From Actinomycetes bacterium (GTDB lineage Bacteria; Actinomycetota; Actinomycetes; Actinomycetales; Microbacteriaceae), in NCBI GenBank assembly GCA_023386365.1, contig JAEWJX010000120.1:8679-72678 (forward strand): 64,000 nucleotides of DNA, in the 5' to 3' direction. Below the pieces are notes generated by a model that was not told the DNA's origin, did not search any database, and was given only the letters and a program-made list of their open reading frames with translations. This document shows, piece after piece, positions 15,943 through 24,571 of the stretch (position 1 is its first letter; every line of letters begins with the position of its first letter). A program made the translations under genes and the position numbers.

Positions 15943-16820
15943 CCCTTGAGTCCCGTCATGGTCATCGTCTGCACGAACTGCTTCTGGGCGAACAGGAAGA
16001 ACAGCACGAGAGGCGCGGTGGCGATCACGTTACCGGCCATCAGCAGCGACCACTGGGTGCGCCGGGTGCCCTGGAAGTTGGCGATACCCAACTGCACCGT
16101 GAAGGCGTCGTCGTTGTTGATCGCGATGAGCGGCCAGATGAGGTCGTTCCACGAACTCAGCAGCGTGAAGATCGCGAGCGTCGTGATCGCCGGACGCGCC
16201 AGCGGCAGCACCACCCGCAGGAACGTCTCCAGCTTGTTGGCGCCGTCGATCGCCGCCGCCTCCTCGATCTCGACCGGGATCGACAGGAAGAACTGCCGCA
16301 TCAGGAAGATGCCGAACGCGGATGCGAGCCACGGCACGAACGCGGCCGCCAGGGTGTCGACGATGCCGAACCGCGAGAACAGGATGTAGGTCGGGATCAT
16401 CAGCAGTTGCGTGGGGATCATGATGGTCGCCACGATCGCGAAGAAGCCGAAGTTGCGCCCGCGGAACTTGAGGCGCGCGAAGCCGTACCCGGCGAGCGAG
16501 CAGAGCACCACGTGCGACGCGATCGAGACGATCGACACGATCGCGCTGTTGCCGAGCCAGCGCAGGATGTCGGTGGTGGTGAAGAGGCTCACGAAGCCGT
16601 CGAGGGTGAACGACGACGGGATGAACGGCGGCGGGAACTTCACGAGCTCCTCGGCCGGCGCGAGCGAGGCGAGCACCATCTGCGCGAACGGGATCACGAA
16701 GAGTAGAGCGATCGGCGCGAGCACGAAATGCCAGCCGCTGAAGCGGCGCTTCTGACTGCGACGGCGCGCGGATGCGGGGGCGTCGAGCTGAGGGGTGCGG
16801 GTGAGCTGGGCGAGAGCCAT
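15939..16820 (-). CDS. Sugar ABC transporter permease, MalG type (CUT1)
   Basis: A 293-aa inner-membrane permease with six predicted TM segments after a basic N-terminal tail. The EAA loop that contacts the ATPase is IEEAAAIDGANKLETF. It pairs with the MalF-type permease just upstream (TGATG, 1-nt overlap). No ABC ATPase gene is in the island, which suggests a shared MsiK-type ATPase encoded elsewhere, as known for actinobacterial CUT1 importers. Confidence 0.93.
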   Translation of the reverse strand: MALAQLTRTPQLDAPASARRRSQKRRFSGWHFVLAPIALLFVIPFAQMVLASLAPAEELVKFPPPFIPSSFTLDGFVSLFTTTDILRWLGNSAIVSIVSIASHVVLCSLAGYGFARLKFRGRNFGFFAIVATIMIPTQLLMIPTYILFSRFGIVDTLAAAFVPWLASAFGIFLMRQFFLSIPVEIEEAAAIDGANKLETFLRVVLPLARPAITTLAIFTLLSSWNDLIWPLIAINNDDAFTVQLGIANFQGTRRTQWSLLMAGNVIATAPLVLFFLFAQKQFVQTMTMTGLKG

Positions 16821-17779
16821 CAGAAGGCCTCCACGTTCCGACGACGCGCGTACAGCACGACGCCGATGGTGATGAGCAGGGTGACGGCGAACAGCACGTA
16901 GGCCGCCGCCGATCCGAGACCGAAGTCGAAGGCCTTGAACGCCTTCTCCCAGAGGTAGTAGACGACCGTCTTGGTGGCGTCGATGGGGCCGCCGCGGGTG
17001 GTCGTGTACACGAGGTCGAACAGCTGCAGCGCGCCGATCACCTGCCAGATGGTGACGAACACGGTCACCGGCGACAGCTCGGGCCACACGATCCGCCAGA
17101 ACGTCTGCCAGCGGTTCGCCCCGTCGATGCGCGCCGCCTCGAGCAGCTCGTTCGGGATGTCCTGAAGAGCGGCGAGGTAGATCACGGTCGTGAAGGCGGC
17201 CTGGCCCCACAGCGACATGATCGCGATGACGAGCATCGCCTGGTTCGGATCCTCGAGCCACTTCTGCGCCGGCAGGCCCAGGTTGCGCAGCACGTTGTTG
17301 ACGAGGCCGTACTGGGGGCTGAAGAGGTAGTTCGACAGGATGCCGGTCGCGGCGGCGGATGCCACGAACGGCACGAAGATGGCCGTGCGGTACAGCCCGA
17401 TGAGGGCGATGTTGCGGTTGAGCGCCACCGCCAGGAACAGCCCCGCAAGCACCGACGCCGGCACGAACAGCAGCACGTAGAGGCCCGTGTGCGCGACCGA
17501 ATCCCAGAACTCCGAATCGCTCATAAGGCGTGCGTAGTTGTCGGCGCCCACGAACTTCGGGGGCGCGAAGCCGTTCCACTTCTGCAGCGAGAGCACGAAG
17601 GCCCACACCGCCGGGAAGATCGAGAGGCCGAGGATGACGATCAGCGCTGGCGCGACGAACGCCCACCCGGTCAGGTCGCTGAGGCCGCGGCGCTTGCGCG
17701 AGCCGGCCGGGGTGTCCGGCGCCGAACCCGGCCTGCGCCGGTCGTCTCGGGTGGGTGGTGATTCGGTCATCGTCGTCAT
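16820..17779 (-). CDS. Sugar ABC transporter permease, MalF type (CUT1)
   Basis: A 319-aa permease with six TM segments and EAA loop LLEAARIDGANRWQTF. The start at 17779 is chosen because GAGGAG (17786-17791) lies 6 bases upstream; the longer frame would place that Shine-Dalgarno inside the gene. The N-terminal 35 residues are charged and Pro-rich. Coupled to the MalG-type permease by a 1-nt overlap; 27 bases after the SIS gene. Confidence 0.93.
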   Translation of the reverse strand: MTTMTESPPTRDDRRRPGSAPDTPAGSRKRRGLSDLTGWAFVAPALIVILGLSIFPAVWAFVLSLQKWNGFAPPKFVGADNYARLMSDSEFWDSVAHTGLYVLLFVPASVLAGLFLAVALNRNIALIGLYRTAIFVPFVASAAATGILSNYLFSPQYGLVNNVLRNLGLPAQKWLEDPNQAMLVIAIMSLWGQAAFTTVIYLAALQDIPNELLEAARIDGANRWQTFWRIVWPELSPVTVFVTIWQVIGALQLFDLVYTTTRGGPIDATKTVVYYLWEKAFKAFDFGLGSAAAYVLFAVTLLITIGVVLYARRRNVEAF

Positions 17780-17806
17780 CTTCGGCTCCTCGACCATTCT
17801 CTGCGT

Positions 17807-18688
17807 CTAGGAAAGGACGATGGACCGGGTCAGGTGCCGGGGCTGGTCGGGGTCGAGCCCGCGCGCGAGCGAGGTGCGCACGGCGAGCTTCTGCGCGAGC
17901 GCCAACTCGATGAGCGGATCGGATGCCACCCGCTGCACGACGGTCGCGCCGGTCGCCTCGATGTTGCGGGCGAGCTCGTCGTCGCGGGCGCCGATGAACC
18001 ACACCAGCGAACCCGGGTGCGCGACCGCGAGCGGACCGTGCCGGTAGTCGAGCAGCGGATACGACTCCGCCCACGCCTGCGCCGCCTCCCGGATCTTCAG
18101 CGCCGCCTCCTGGGCGAGGCCGTATGTCCAACCGCGGCCGAGGTACACGACGTGGTCGAATCCCTCGGGCGCCTCGGGGGCGTCTCCCGCGAGCGCCGCC
18201 TCGGCGAGCGCGGGCAACTTCGACACGTCCTCTCCGAACGCGGCGCGCGCGAGGAAGAGGAACGTCGTCGGGAAGCGCGTCTGCACCACCGAGCGCTCGT
18301 CGGCGAAGTCGAGCAGCAGCACGTCGTCGGCGAGTTCGGCGCACGGCGAGTCCGCGACACCGGTGACGACGATCTTGCGCACCCCTTCCGGAACCGCGTT
18401 CAACGCATCGATCACCTCGGTGGTCGTGCCGGATCGGGTGATCCCGATGACCGCGTCGTACGGCCGCCACGGGCGCGGTTCGGAGGCGTACGCCGCATCC
18501 GTCTCGCCGAGGCCGGCCTCTTCGCGCAGCAGCGCGAACGACTCCGCGACGAACGCGGAGGTTCCGCATCCGATCACGAGCACACGCTCGCCCGGTCGGG
18601 CCAGCAGCCGTGTCGCGTCGTCGAGAAGGGTCAGTGCCTTGCGCCAGACGTCGGGCTGGCTCTCGATCTCGAGGGTGGTGAGGTTCAT
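17807..18688 (-). CDS. SIS-domain sugar-phosphate isomerase/deaminase (AgaS/GlmS-like)
   Basis: A 293-aa protein with two SIS domains and no glutaminase domain. GCGTSAF and ITRSGTTTE bind the phosphosugar; the second half contains ALKIREAAQAWAESY and RHGPLAV, as in GlmS-type isomerases and AgaS. It is likely a sugar-phosphate isomerase or amino-sugar-6-phosphate deaminase, making the ketose phosphate used by the FruK-like kinase. The exact sugar is inferred only. It follows the binding-protein gene after a strong hairpin. Confidence 0.82.
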   Translation of the reverse strand: MNLTTLEIESQPDVWRKALTLLDDATRLLARPGERVLVIGCGTSAFVAESFALLREEAGLGETDAAYASEPRPWRPYDAVIGITRSGTTTEVIDALNAVPEGVRKIVVTGVADSPCAELADDVLLLDFADERSVVQTRFPTTFLFLARAAFGEDVSKLPALAEAALAGDAPEAPEGFDHVVYLGRGWTYGLAQEAALKIREAAQAWAESYPLLDYRHGPLAVAHPGSLVWFIGARDDELARNIEATGATVVQRVASDPLIELALAQKLAVRTSLARGLDPDQPRHLTRSIVLS

Positions 18689-18716
18689 GGTGTTTCGCGC
18701 TCCTGCTGCGGGGTGG

Positions 18717-18747
18717 GGCGGGGCGGCCTGGTGTCGACCGCCCCGCC
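18717..18747 (-). terminator. Intercistronic GC hairpin after binding-protein gene
   Basis: GGCGGGGCGG (18717-18726) pairs with CCGCCCCGCC (18738-18747), a 10-bp perfect stem. It sits between the binding protein and SIS genes. Such hairpins often stabilise the upstream mRNA or partly terminate, giving more binding protein than permease. Confidence 0.6.
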
Positions 18748-18754
18748 GGGTGGA

Positions 18755-20068
18755 TCAATTGCCTGCGAGCGCCTGGTCGGCCTTCTCGGCGGCTTCCTTC
18801 AGCGCCTCCTCGGACGTGCCCTGGCCCTGCAGCACGCTCGAGATGGCGGAGCCGATGGCCTCCGAGAGTCCGACGTAGCCCGACACGGTCGGTCGCGCGT
18901 TCACCGCGTTCGCGTTGTTGGCGGCCATGATGTCGAGCCCGGGCAGCGCCTCGACCTGCGCCTGGAACTCAGGCGTGTCGATCTCGCTCGCGCGCAGCGG
19001 CAGGTTGCCGAACGCGACGTTCCAGCGCAGGTCCTGCTCGGGGGCGGTCAGCCACTTGAGCAGCTCGTACGACCAGTAGTTCTCGTTGACGTCCTGGGTG
19101 TCGAAGAGCGCCCAGATGTCGGGCCCCGACACGGTCTGGTGGTCGCCGTCGGTGCCGGGCAGCACGGTCACGCCGTACTGGGTGCCCGCCGTGTTGAGGT
19201 CGTACAACTGCCACGGGCCCGACGTCATCATGCCGATGCGGTCGGCCGCGAACAGCTGCGCGAACTTGGTGTCGGTCTGGTCGAGGTAGATGCTCTCGTC
19301 GTCGACCGCCATCTCGCGCAGGAACTCGAGCGACTCGACGCCCTCGTCGCTGGCGAACGCCGCCTGCTTCTGGTCGTCGGTGAGGATCTCGCCGCCGTTC
19401 TGCCACAGGTGCGGCCAGAACTGCCAGGTGGTCTCCTCGGAGCCGGAGACCGAGTACGCGTAGCCGTAGGTCTCGGTCGACGGATCGGTGAGCTTCTTCG
19501 CGGCGTCGCGGAAGTCGTCCCAGCTCCACTCGTCGGTCGGGTAGTCGACGCCGGCGGCGTCGAAGACGGTCTTGTTGTAGATGAGCGAGATGTTGTCGAC
19601 CAGGGCGGGGAAGCCGATGATCTTCTCGCCGGTGGGCTGCACGGTGGCGCGCGCCGCCTCCGAGAACTCCTCCCAGCCGACGTCGGGGTCGGTGACCTTG
19701 TCGCTGATGTCCTGGGTGCGCTGCGACGACTCGAGCTCGCTGGCCCACGAACCGAACGAGTACGAGATGCTCGGGTAGTTGTCGCTCGCGAAACCGGCCG
19801 ACAGCTTCTGCAGCAGCTCCTCGGTGGAGGATGCGCCCGACGAGATGTCGACGGTGACGTTGGGGTGCAGTTCCTCGAACTCGGCCGCGAGGCCTTCGAG
19901 CAGCTTCTCGGCCTCGTCGGACTGGCCTGTCCACCAGGTGACGGTGACGTCGGCTTCAGGGTCGAGCTCGGTGGCGCCGCCCTGGGTGCAGCCTGCGAGT
20001 GCGATCGCGGTCGCGACGGCGACGATGCCGGCGGTGGCGCGAACGGTGGTACGTGTGCGGATTGTCAT
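18755..20068 (-). CDS. Extracellular sugar-binding lipoprotein (CUT1 ABC importer)
   Basis: A 437-aa solute-binding protein with a Sec/lipoprotein signal (basic RTRTTVR, hydrophobic core, lipobox LAGC). The mature part begins with the usual VTWWTGQSDEAEKLL and carries the conserved GMMTSGPW block near the middle. ATG start with GAGGAG-type Shine-Dalgarno. It is the first gene of the minus-strand sugar operon; promoter and putative DeoR operators lie upstream. Confidence 0.93.
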   Translation of the reverse strand: MTIRTRTTVRATAGIVAVATAIALAGCTQGGATELDPEADVTVTWWTGQSDEAEKLLEGLAAEFEELHPNVTVDISSGASSTEELLQKLSAGFASDNYPSISYSFGSWASELESSQRTQDISDKVTDPDVGWEEFSEAARATVQPTGEKIIGFPALVDNISLIYNKTVFDAAGVDYPTDEWSWDDFRDAAKKLTDPSTETYGYAYSVSGSEETTWQFWPHLWQNGGEILTDDQKQAAFASDEGVESLEFLREMAVDDESIYLDQTDTKFAQLFAADRIGMMTSGPWQLYDLNTAGTQYGVTVLPGTDGDHQTVSGPDIWALFDTQDVNENYWSYELLKWLTAPEQDLRWNVAFGNLPLRASEIDTPEFQAQVEALPGLDIMAANNANAVNARPTVSGYVGLSEAIGSAISSVLQGQGTSEEALKEAAEKADQALAGN

Positions 20069-20114
20069 GACTCTCCTCTGATGCCTGAGGGGTGCGGTGG
20101 ACTGTGTTGGGGCA

Positions 20115-20142
20115 ATCCTGACGAAGAATGATCGTTTGTAAA
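20115..20142 (-). promoter_or_regulatory. Promoter of the sugar import operon
   Basis: On the minus strand TTTACA (20142-20137), a 16-base spacer and CAGGAT (20120-20115). The first AAGAATGATCG repeat lies between -35 and -10, where a bound repressor would block RNA polymerase. Confidence 0.5.
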
Positions 20143-20183
20143 GAAGAATGCGCGAACCGCTCATTCTTTGTGAGCGGATCATT
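20124..20183. promoter_or_regulatory. Candidate DeoR-family operator cluster
   Basis: Three copies of AAGAATGNNCG: plus strand at 20124-20134 and 20144-20154 (20 bases apart, two helical turns), minus strand at 20168-20158. AATGATC also occurs at 20127-20133 (plus) and 20183-20177 (minus). A palindrome CCGCTCA-7-TGAGCGG spans 20157-20177. The cluster is shared by the divergent binding-protein and amidohydrolase genes. Confidence 0.6.
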
Positions 20184-20218
20184 GCGTATCTGGCGCGTTC
20201 CCATGAGTGTGGGGTCTC

Positions 20219-21271
20219 GTGAGCATCGACGACATCGCCCTTCGTGACTGGACCCCGCGCAGCAGGATGCGCATCCGCGAGACCGCGGTCGAGGTCCCCC
20301 ACACACCGTGCATCGACGTGCACAACCACCTGGGCCGCTGGCTCACCGACGACGGCGACTGGATGATCGACGACGTCGACGCCCTGCTCGCGGTGATGGA
20401 TGCGCGGCACGTCGAGGCGATCGTCAACCTCGACGGGATGTGGGGCGACGAACTCGACGCCAACCTCGACCGCTACGACCGCGCCCACCCGGGCCGCTTC
20501 TTCACCTTCTGCCAGCTCGACTGGTCGCTGTTCGGGCAGCCCGACGGCGCGGAGCTGCTGCTCGCGCAGCTCGACGACAACGCGCGACGCGGAGCACGCG
20601 GGGTGAAGATCTGGAAGAACCTGGGTCTCGAGGTGCGCGACCACACGGGAGCCCTCGTCTCACCCGACGACCCGCGCGTGATCGCGCTCGTCGCCCGCGC
20701 CGGTGAGCTCGGCATCCCGGTGCTCATCCACACCGCCGACCCGATCGCCTTCTTCGACCCGCTGGACGCGAACAACGAACGGCTCGACGAGCTGCGCGGC
20801 GCCAAGGACTGGTGGTTCGGCGACCGCAGCAAGCACCCCACGTTCGACGCGCTGCTCGACGCCCACGCCCGCCTCGTGCTCGCATGCCCCGGCACCGACA
20901 TCATCGGCGCCCACCTCGGCTGCGCGGCCGAAGACCTCGACCGCGTCTCGGCTCTCATGAGCCGCGCCCCCCGCTACCACGCCGACATCGCCGGACGGAT
21001 GGCCGAGCTCGGCCGCCAGCCCCGCCGGTTCGCTCAGCTCGTCGCCGAGCACCCCGACCGCATCCTGTTCGGCACCGACATCTACCCGGCGACCGACGAG
21101 CAGTACCGGCAGCACTACCGCTTCCTCGAGTCGGCCGACGAGGGGTTCGAATACGCCCCCGGCGAGCCGATCCCGCCGCAGGGGCGCTGGGCCGTGTCGG
21201 CCGCGGCACTCGACCCCGAGCTGCTGCCCGCGCTCTACCGCGGCAACGCTGCCCGCGTGCTCGGCCTCTGA
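20219..21271 (+). CDS. Amidohydrolase family 2 (TIM-barrel metal hydrolase or lactonase)
   Basis: About 350 aa. Metal motifs are visible: IDVHNHLGRW (HxH), a central VLIHTADP His, IIGAHLG and the terminal Asp in ILFGTDIYP. The family includes decarboxylases and sugar lactonases; in this sugar context a lactonase or deacylase is possible but unproven. It is not the NagA type. Start is GTG at 20219; a GTG 12 bases upstream in frame is an alternative. Divergent from the import operon and convergent with the aldolase gene, 7 bases apart. Confidence 0.78.
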   Translation: MSIDDIALRDWTPRSRMRIRETAVEVPHTPCIDVHNHLGRWLTDDGDWMIDDVDALLAVMDARHVEAIVNLDGMWGDELDANLDRYDRAHPGRFFTFCQLDWSLFGQPDGAELLLAQLDDNARRGARGVKIWKNLGLEVRDHTGALVSPDDPRVIALVARAGELGIPVLIHTADPIAFFDPLDANNERLDELRGAKDWWFGDRSKHPTFDALLDAHARLVLACPGTDIIGAHLGCAAEDLDRVSALMSRAPRYHADIAGRMAELGRQPRRFAQLVAEHPDRILFGTDIYPATDEQYRQHYRFLESADEGFEYAPGEPIPPQGRWAVSAAALDPELLPALYRGNAARVLGL

Positions 21272-21278
21272 CGTCGAG

Positions 21279-22121
21279 TCAGCCCACCAGGGCGGCGAGG
21301 CGTGCCACCTCGGCGCGGGTCGCCTCACGCACCCCCGCCAGGTAGGCACGGGGATCGACCGCATCCGGTCGGGCGGCGAGCTCGTCGCGCAGCCGAGTGG
21401 TACCCACGATGCCGAGCACGGTGCCGACGTTGACCTTGCGGATGCCGGCGTCGACCGCCTGCGAGAGCACCGCATCCGGAACCCCCGAGCTTCCATGCAG
21501 CACGAGCGGCACCGGTACGGATGCGGCGAGCCGCGCGATCAAGTCGAGGTCGAGGGAGGCGGTGCGCTCCTGCATCGCATGACTCGAACCCACGGCGACA
21601 GCCAGCAGGTCGACGCCCGTCGCCTCGACGAACGCGGTGGCCTCGCCGGGGTCGGTTCGCACCCCGGGGGCGTGGGCGCCGTTCTTACCGCCCACCTCGC
21701 CGAGCTCCCCCTCAGCCCACAGGCCGGCCGCGTGCGCCGCATGGGCGACACCGGCGGTGAGCGCCACGTTCTCCGCGTACGGAAGGCTCGCCCGATCGAA
21801 CATCAGCGACCCGACGCCGAGCTCCGCACCGCGTTCCACGATCGCGGCCGCGAGCTGCGCGTCCTCGAGGTGATCGACATGGAGTCCGACCGGAACGGCG
21901 GCATCGGCAGCGAGCTCGCGGCATGCGGCGAGCAGCGGCGCGAAACCGCGGCGGAAGGCGATCGCGTTCTGGCTGAGCTGGAGCAGCACGCCGACGCCCG
22001 CATCCTCGGCCCCCGCGACGACCGCCTCGGCCTGCTCGAGGGTGATGACGTTGAAGGCGGCGACCGCACGCCCGCGACCCGCGGCATCCGCCACGAGTCG
22101 AGCCGTCGACGACCAGGTCAC
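21279..22121 (-). CDS. Class II ketose-bisphosphate aldolase (GatY/FbaA family)
   Basis: A 280-aa zinc aldolase. AAFNVITLEQAEAVV, the catalytic/zinc GLHVDHLED (first His plus Asp), GEVGGKNG and VLHGSSGVP (zinc His) are diagnostic. It probably splits tagatose- or fructose-type bisphosphates into triose phosphates, the step after the FruK-like kinase. GTG start, overlapping the GH4 stop by 4 nt. Confidence 0.9.
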   Translation of the reverse strand: MTWSSTARLVADAAGRGRAVAAFNVITLEQAEAVVAGAEDAGVGVLLQLSQNAIAFRRGFAPLLAACRELAADAAVPVGLHVDHLEDAQLAAAIVERGAELGVGSLMFDRASLPYAENVALTAGVAHAAHAAGLWAEGELGEVGGKNGAHAPGVRTDPGEATAFVEATGVDLLAVAVGSSHAMQERTASLDLDLIARLAASVPVPLVLHGSSGVPDAVLSQAVDAGIRKVNVGTVLGIVGTTRLRDELAARPDAVDPRAYLAGVREATRAEVARLAALVG

Positions 22122-23437
22122 GCAGGCACCTCGAGGGTTCCGCCGAGGGCGGTCGGCAGCAGACCCGCGTGCGCCGCGGTCAGTTCGTCGCACAGCTCCC
22201 AGATCTCGGCTGGCGTCAGCGACGAGCTCGCGTTCGGGTCGACGAGCACCGCCCGGCGCACCAGCTCGGGGTCGCCCGTGAGCGCGGCCCGAACAGTGAG
22301 CTCGGCGACCGAGAGGTACGTGCGGTTGAGGGCCGCGCCGGCGGCGGGCACCGAGCCCCACGCCACCGGGTGCACGCCCGTCGCATCCACCACAGCCGGC
22401 ACCTCCACGACGGCACCCTCGGGGAGGTTGTCGATGAGGCCCGCGTTCGGCACGTTCACGTGGATCTCGCGCGCGGTGCCGGTGAGCATCGAGTGGATGA
22501 TCTGCGGCGCATACTCGGCGGCGTCGCCCTCCTCGTGCAGCGGCACGTCGGCGCCCTCCGCGAGCAGGCGCTGGGCTTCGTGGAACTCGTCCACGTTCTC
22601 CTCGGAGATGCCGATGTACTGCAGCGGTTCGAGGCGGAACCGCTCGATCTGCGCGTCGTCGCGCAGGAACCAGTCGAGGTACTCGGAGGAGTGCTCGCTC
22701 GTCTCGGTCGGGTAGAAACCGATGCGGCGGAAGATCTCCACGCGCACCCGGCGCTCCAGCTCGGGGTCGGATGCGATCCGCTCGCGCAGTCGCGGGTACA
22801 GGTCCTCCCCGTCGCGGCTCCACTCGGTGAGCCACGCCTGGTGGTTCACACCCGCGGCGCGGTAGTGGGTGCCCTCGAGCGGCACGCCGATCAGCTCGCA
22901 GAGGTCGTTGACCGTCCAGTAGACGCTGTGGCACAGCCCCACGGCCTTGATCTCGGGGGCGACCTGCGACATCCACCACACGTTCATCGCCATCGGGTTC
23001 GTGTAGTTGAGGAACCAGGCGTCGGGGCACAGTTCCTGCATGTCGCGTGCGATGCCGGTGAGCACCGGGAAGGTGCGCAGGGCACGGAAGACACCGCCCA
23101 CGCCGGTCGTGTCGCCGATGGTCTGACGCAGACCCTTACGGGCGGGCAACTCGAGGTCGATGCGGGTCGCGGCGATGCCACCCACCTGGATCATGTTGAC
23201 GACGAAGTCGGCCCCGGCGAGAGCCGCGCGGCGATCGAGCGATGCGTCGACCCGCGCCTCGCGGCCGAGCTGCGCGGCCACGTTGAGGGCCGTCCGGCGC
23301 GCGACGTCGAGGCGCTGCTCATCGATGTCGTGCAGGCGGATGTCGAGCACGGGCAGGTCGGTGAAGCGCAGCAGGTCGGTGAGCAGCTGGCGGGTGAAGA
23401 CCACGCTGCCCGCACCCAGGAAGACGATCGTCGGCAT
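22118..23437 (-). CDS. Glycoside hydrolase family 4 (alpha-galactosidase/6-phospho-glycosidase)
   Basis: A 439-aa NAD- and metal-dependent GH4 enzyme. The Rossmann start is FLGAGSVVFTRQ; the metal and substrate sites are NMIQVGG, NYTNPMAMNVW, GLCHSV (Cys/His ligands) and AGVNHQAW. The NYTNP...CHSV pattern is closest, from memory, to MelA-like alpha-galactosidases rather than phospho-beta-glucosidases. Cytoplasmic, so it acts on an imported oligosaccharide or its phosphate. First gene of a GH4-aldolase pair, divergent from the DeoR regulator. ATG start with CAGAAT 6 bases upstream. Confidence 0.9.
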   Translation of the reverse strand: MPTIVFLGAGSVVFTRQLLTDLLRFTDLPVLDIRLHDIDEQRLDVARRTALNVAAQLGREARVDASLDRRAALAGADFVVNMIQVGGIAATRIDLELPARKGLRQTIGDTTGVGGVFRALRTFPVLTGIARDMQELCPDAWFLNYTNPMAMNVWWMSQVAPEIKAVGLCHSVYWTVNDLCELIGVPLEGTHYRAAGVNHQAWLTEWSRDGEDLYPRLRERIASDPELERRVRVEIFRRIGFYPTETSEHSSEYLDWFLRDDAQIERFRLEPLQYIGISEENVDEFHEAQRLLAEGADVPLHEEGDAAEYAPQIIHSMLTGTAREIHVNVPNAGLIDNLPEGAVVEVPAVVDATGVHPVAWGSVPAAGAALNRTYLSVAELTVRAALTGDPELVRRAVLVDPNASSSLTPAEIWELCDELTAAHAGLLPTALGGTLEVPA

Positions 23438-23443
23438 GCCTCG

Positions 23444-23449
23444 ATTCTG
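23444..23449 (-). promoter_or_regulatory. -10-like CAGAAT, leaderless GH4 gene
   Basis: Minus-strand CAGAAT, then 6 bases, then the ATG at 23437. Confidence 0.4.
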
Positions 23450-23475
23450 GGGAGACTGTTCATATTGAGCAAGCA

Positions 23476-23514
23476 AATGATCGAATTGACGCGCAAACGC
23501 TCATCTGCCATGCT
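23476..23514 (+). promoter_or_regulatory. deoR-type regulator promoter with AATGATC operator copy
   Basis: TTGACG (23486-23491), exactly 17 bases, CATGCT (23509-23514), giving a near-leaderless transcript for the ATG at 23523. AATGATCG at 23476-23483 just upstream matches the repeats at 20124-20183, suggesting autoregulation and control of the divergent GH4 gene. Confidence 0.6.
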
Positions 23515-23522
23515 CGCTTTCC

Positions 23523-24332
23523 ATGGCCACCGCCTACAGCACCAGCACCGTCGCCGAGCTCGGCGGCTCCCCCAAGCGCTCCCGGCGCATGGCCGACATC
23601 CTCGACGCGATCGCCGAACGCGGCGAGATCTCGCTCGCCGAACTCACCGAGCTGTTCTCCAGCTCCGCGGCCACCCTCCGCCGCGACCTCACCGTGCTGG
23701 CCGACCAGGGCCTCATCGTGCGCACGCACGGCGGCGCCAAGGCAGCTGGATCGCTCGCCGAAGTGCCGGTCGCCCTGCGCGACACCCGGTTCCAGGACGC
23801 GAAACGGCGCATCGCCCGCGCCGCCGCCATCCGCATCCCCCGCGAACGCCACGCGGTCGCCCTCAGCGGAGGCACCACCACCGCCGGCGTCGCCCGTGAG
23901 CTCGTCAACCACGCCGACCTCACCATCGTCACCAACTCGCTCTCCATCGCGTCGCTCGTGGCCTCCTACCCCCGACTCAAAGTGGTGATGACCGGCGGCA
24001 TCCTGCGCCCCCAGTCGCTCGAACTCGTGGGGGTGCTCGCCGAAGGCACCTTCAGCGCCATCAACGTGGGCACCGCGATCCTCGGCGCCGACGGCGTGAC
24101 CGCCGACGCCGGGGTCACCACCCACGACGAAACCGAAGCCCGCACCAACCACGCCATGGTCGCCAAGGCGCAACGCACCATCGTCGTCGCCGACGGTTCC
24201 AAGATCGGCCACGCGGCGCTCGCCCGGATGGCCGACAGCAGCGACATCGACGTGCTCATCACCGACGAGAGCGCCGACGCCGACGAACTGCAGAAGCTGC
24301 GCGAGCTCGGCGTCGAGGTCGTGCTCGCCTGA
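23523..24332 (+). CDS. DeoR/GlpR-family transcriptional regulator
   Basis: A 269-aa regulator: N-terminal HTH (EISLAELTELF..SAATLRRDL, about 30-75) ending in the family's IVRTHGGA, then the DeoRC sensor with ALSGGTTTAG, VTNSLSIA and VMTGGILRP, which binds phosphosugars. It is divergent from GH4-aldolase and most likely represses the whole sugar island through the repeats described at 20124-20183 and 23476-23482. The inducer is probably a pathway sugar phosphate (inference). Confidence 0.93.
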   Translation: MATAYSTSTVAELGGSPKRSRRMADILDAIAERGEISLAELTELFSSSAATLRRDLTVLADQGLIVRTHGGAKAAGSLAEVPVALRDTRFQDAKRRIARAAAIRIPRERHAVALSGGTTTAGVARELVNHADLTIVTNSLSIASLVASYPRLKVVMTGGILRPQSLELVGVLAEGTFSAINVGTAILGADGVTADAGVTTHDETEARTNHAMVAKAQRTIVVADGSKIGHAALARMADSSDIDVLITDESADADELQKLRELGVEVVLA

Positions 24333-24343
24333 ATCGCGCCACC

Positions 24344-24349
24344 TAGGCT
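24344..24349 (+). promoter_or_regulatory. -10 element TAGGCT, leaderless SCO4848-like gene
   Basis: TAGGCT, then CGAGGG (6 bases), then GTG at 24356. Confidence 0.5.
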
Positions 24350-24355
24350 CGAGGG

Positions 24356-24571
24356 GTGACCGTCGCCCTCGGCATCCTGCTGCTGCTCAACGCCGCCTTC
24401 AATGTCTTCACCTGGCCCACCTTCCTGAAGCGGGTCGCACGCGACCCGCGCGCACGAGACGACGCCGGCCGACCCACCCGGTTCCTGCGGGTGCACCAGG
24501 TGCTGGTCGTCATCGCGATGCTGCTGGCCGCCGCATCCGCCATGTTCGGCGTGTGGGTGCTGGTGGCTTAG
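24356..24571 (+). CDS. SCO4848-family small membrane protein
   Basis: A 71-aa protein with two TM segments (about 1-20 and 48-68) linked by a basic loop with WPTFLKRVARDPRARD and PTRFLRVHQVL, the pattern of the SCO4848 family. Function unknown. GTG start, leaderless by position of TAGGCT. Its stop shares 4 bases (TTAG) with that of the convergent YchJ gene. Confidence 0.75.
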   Translation: MTVALGILLLLNAAFNVFTWPTFLKRVARDPRARDDAGRPTRFLRVHQVLVVIAMLLAAASAMFGVWVLVA

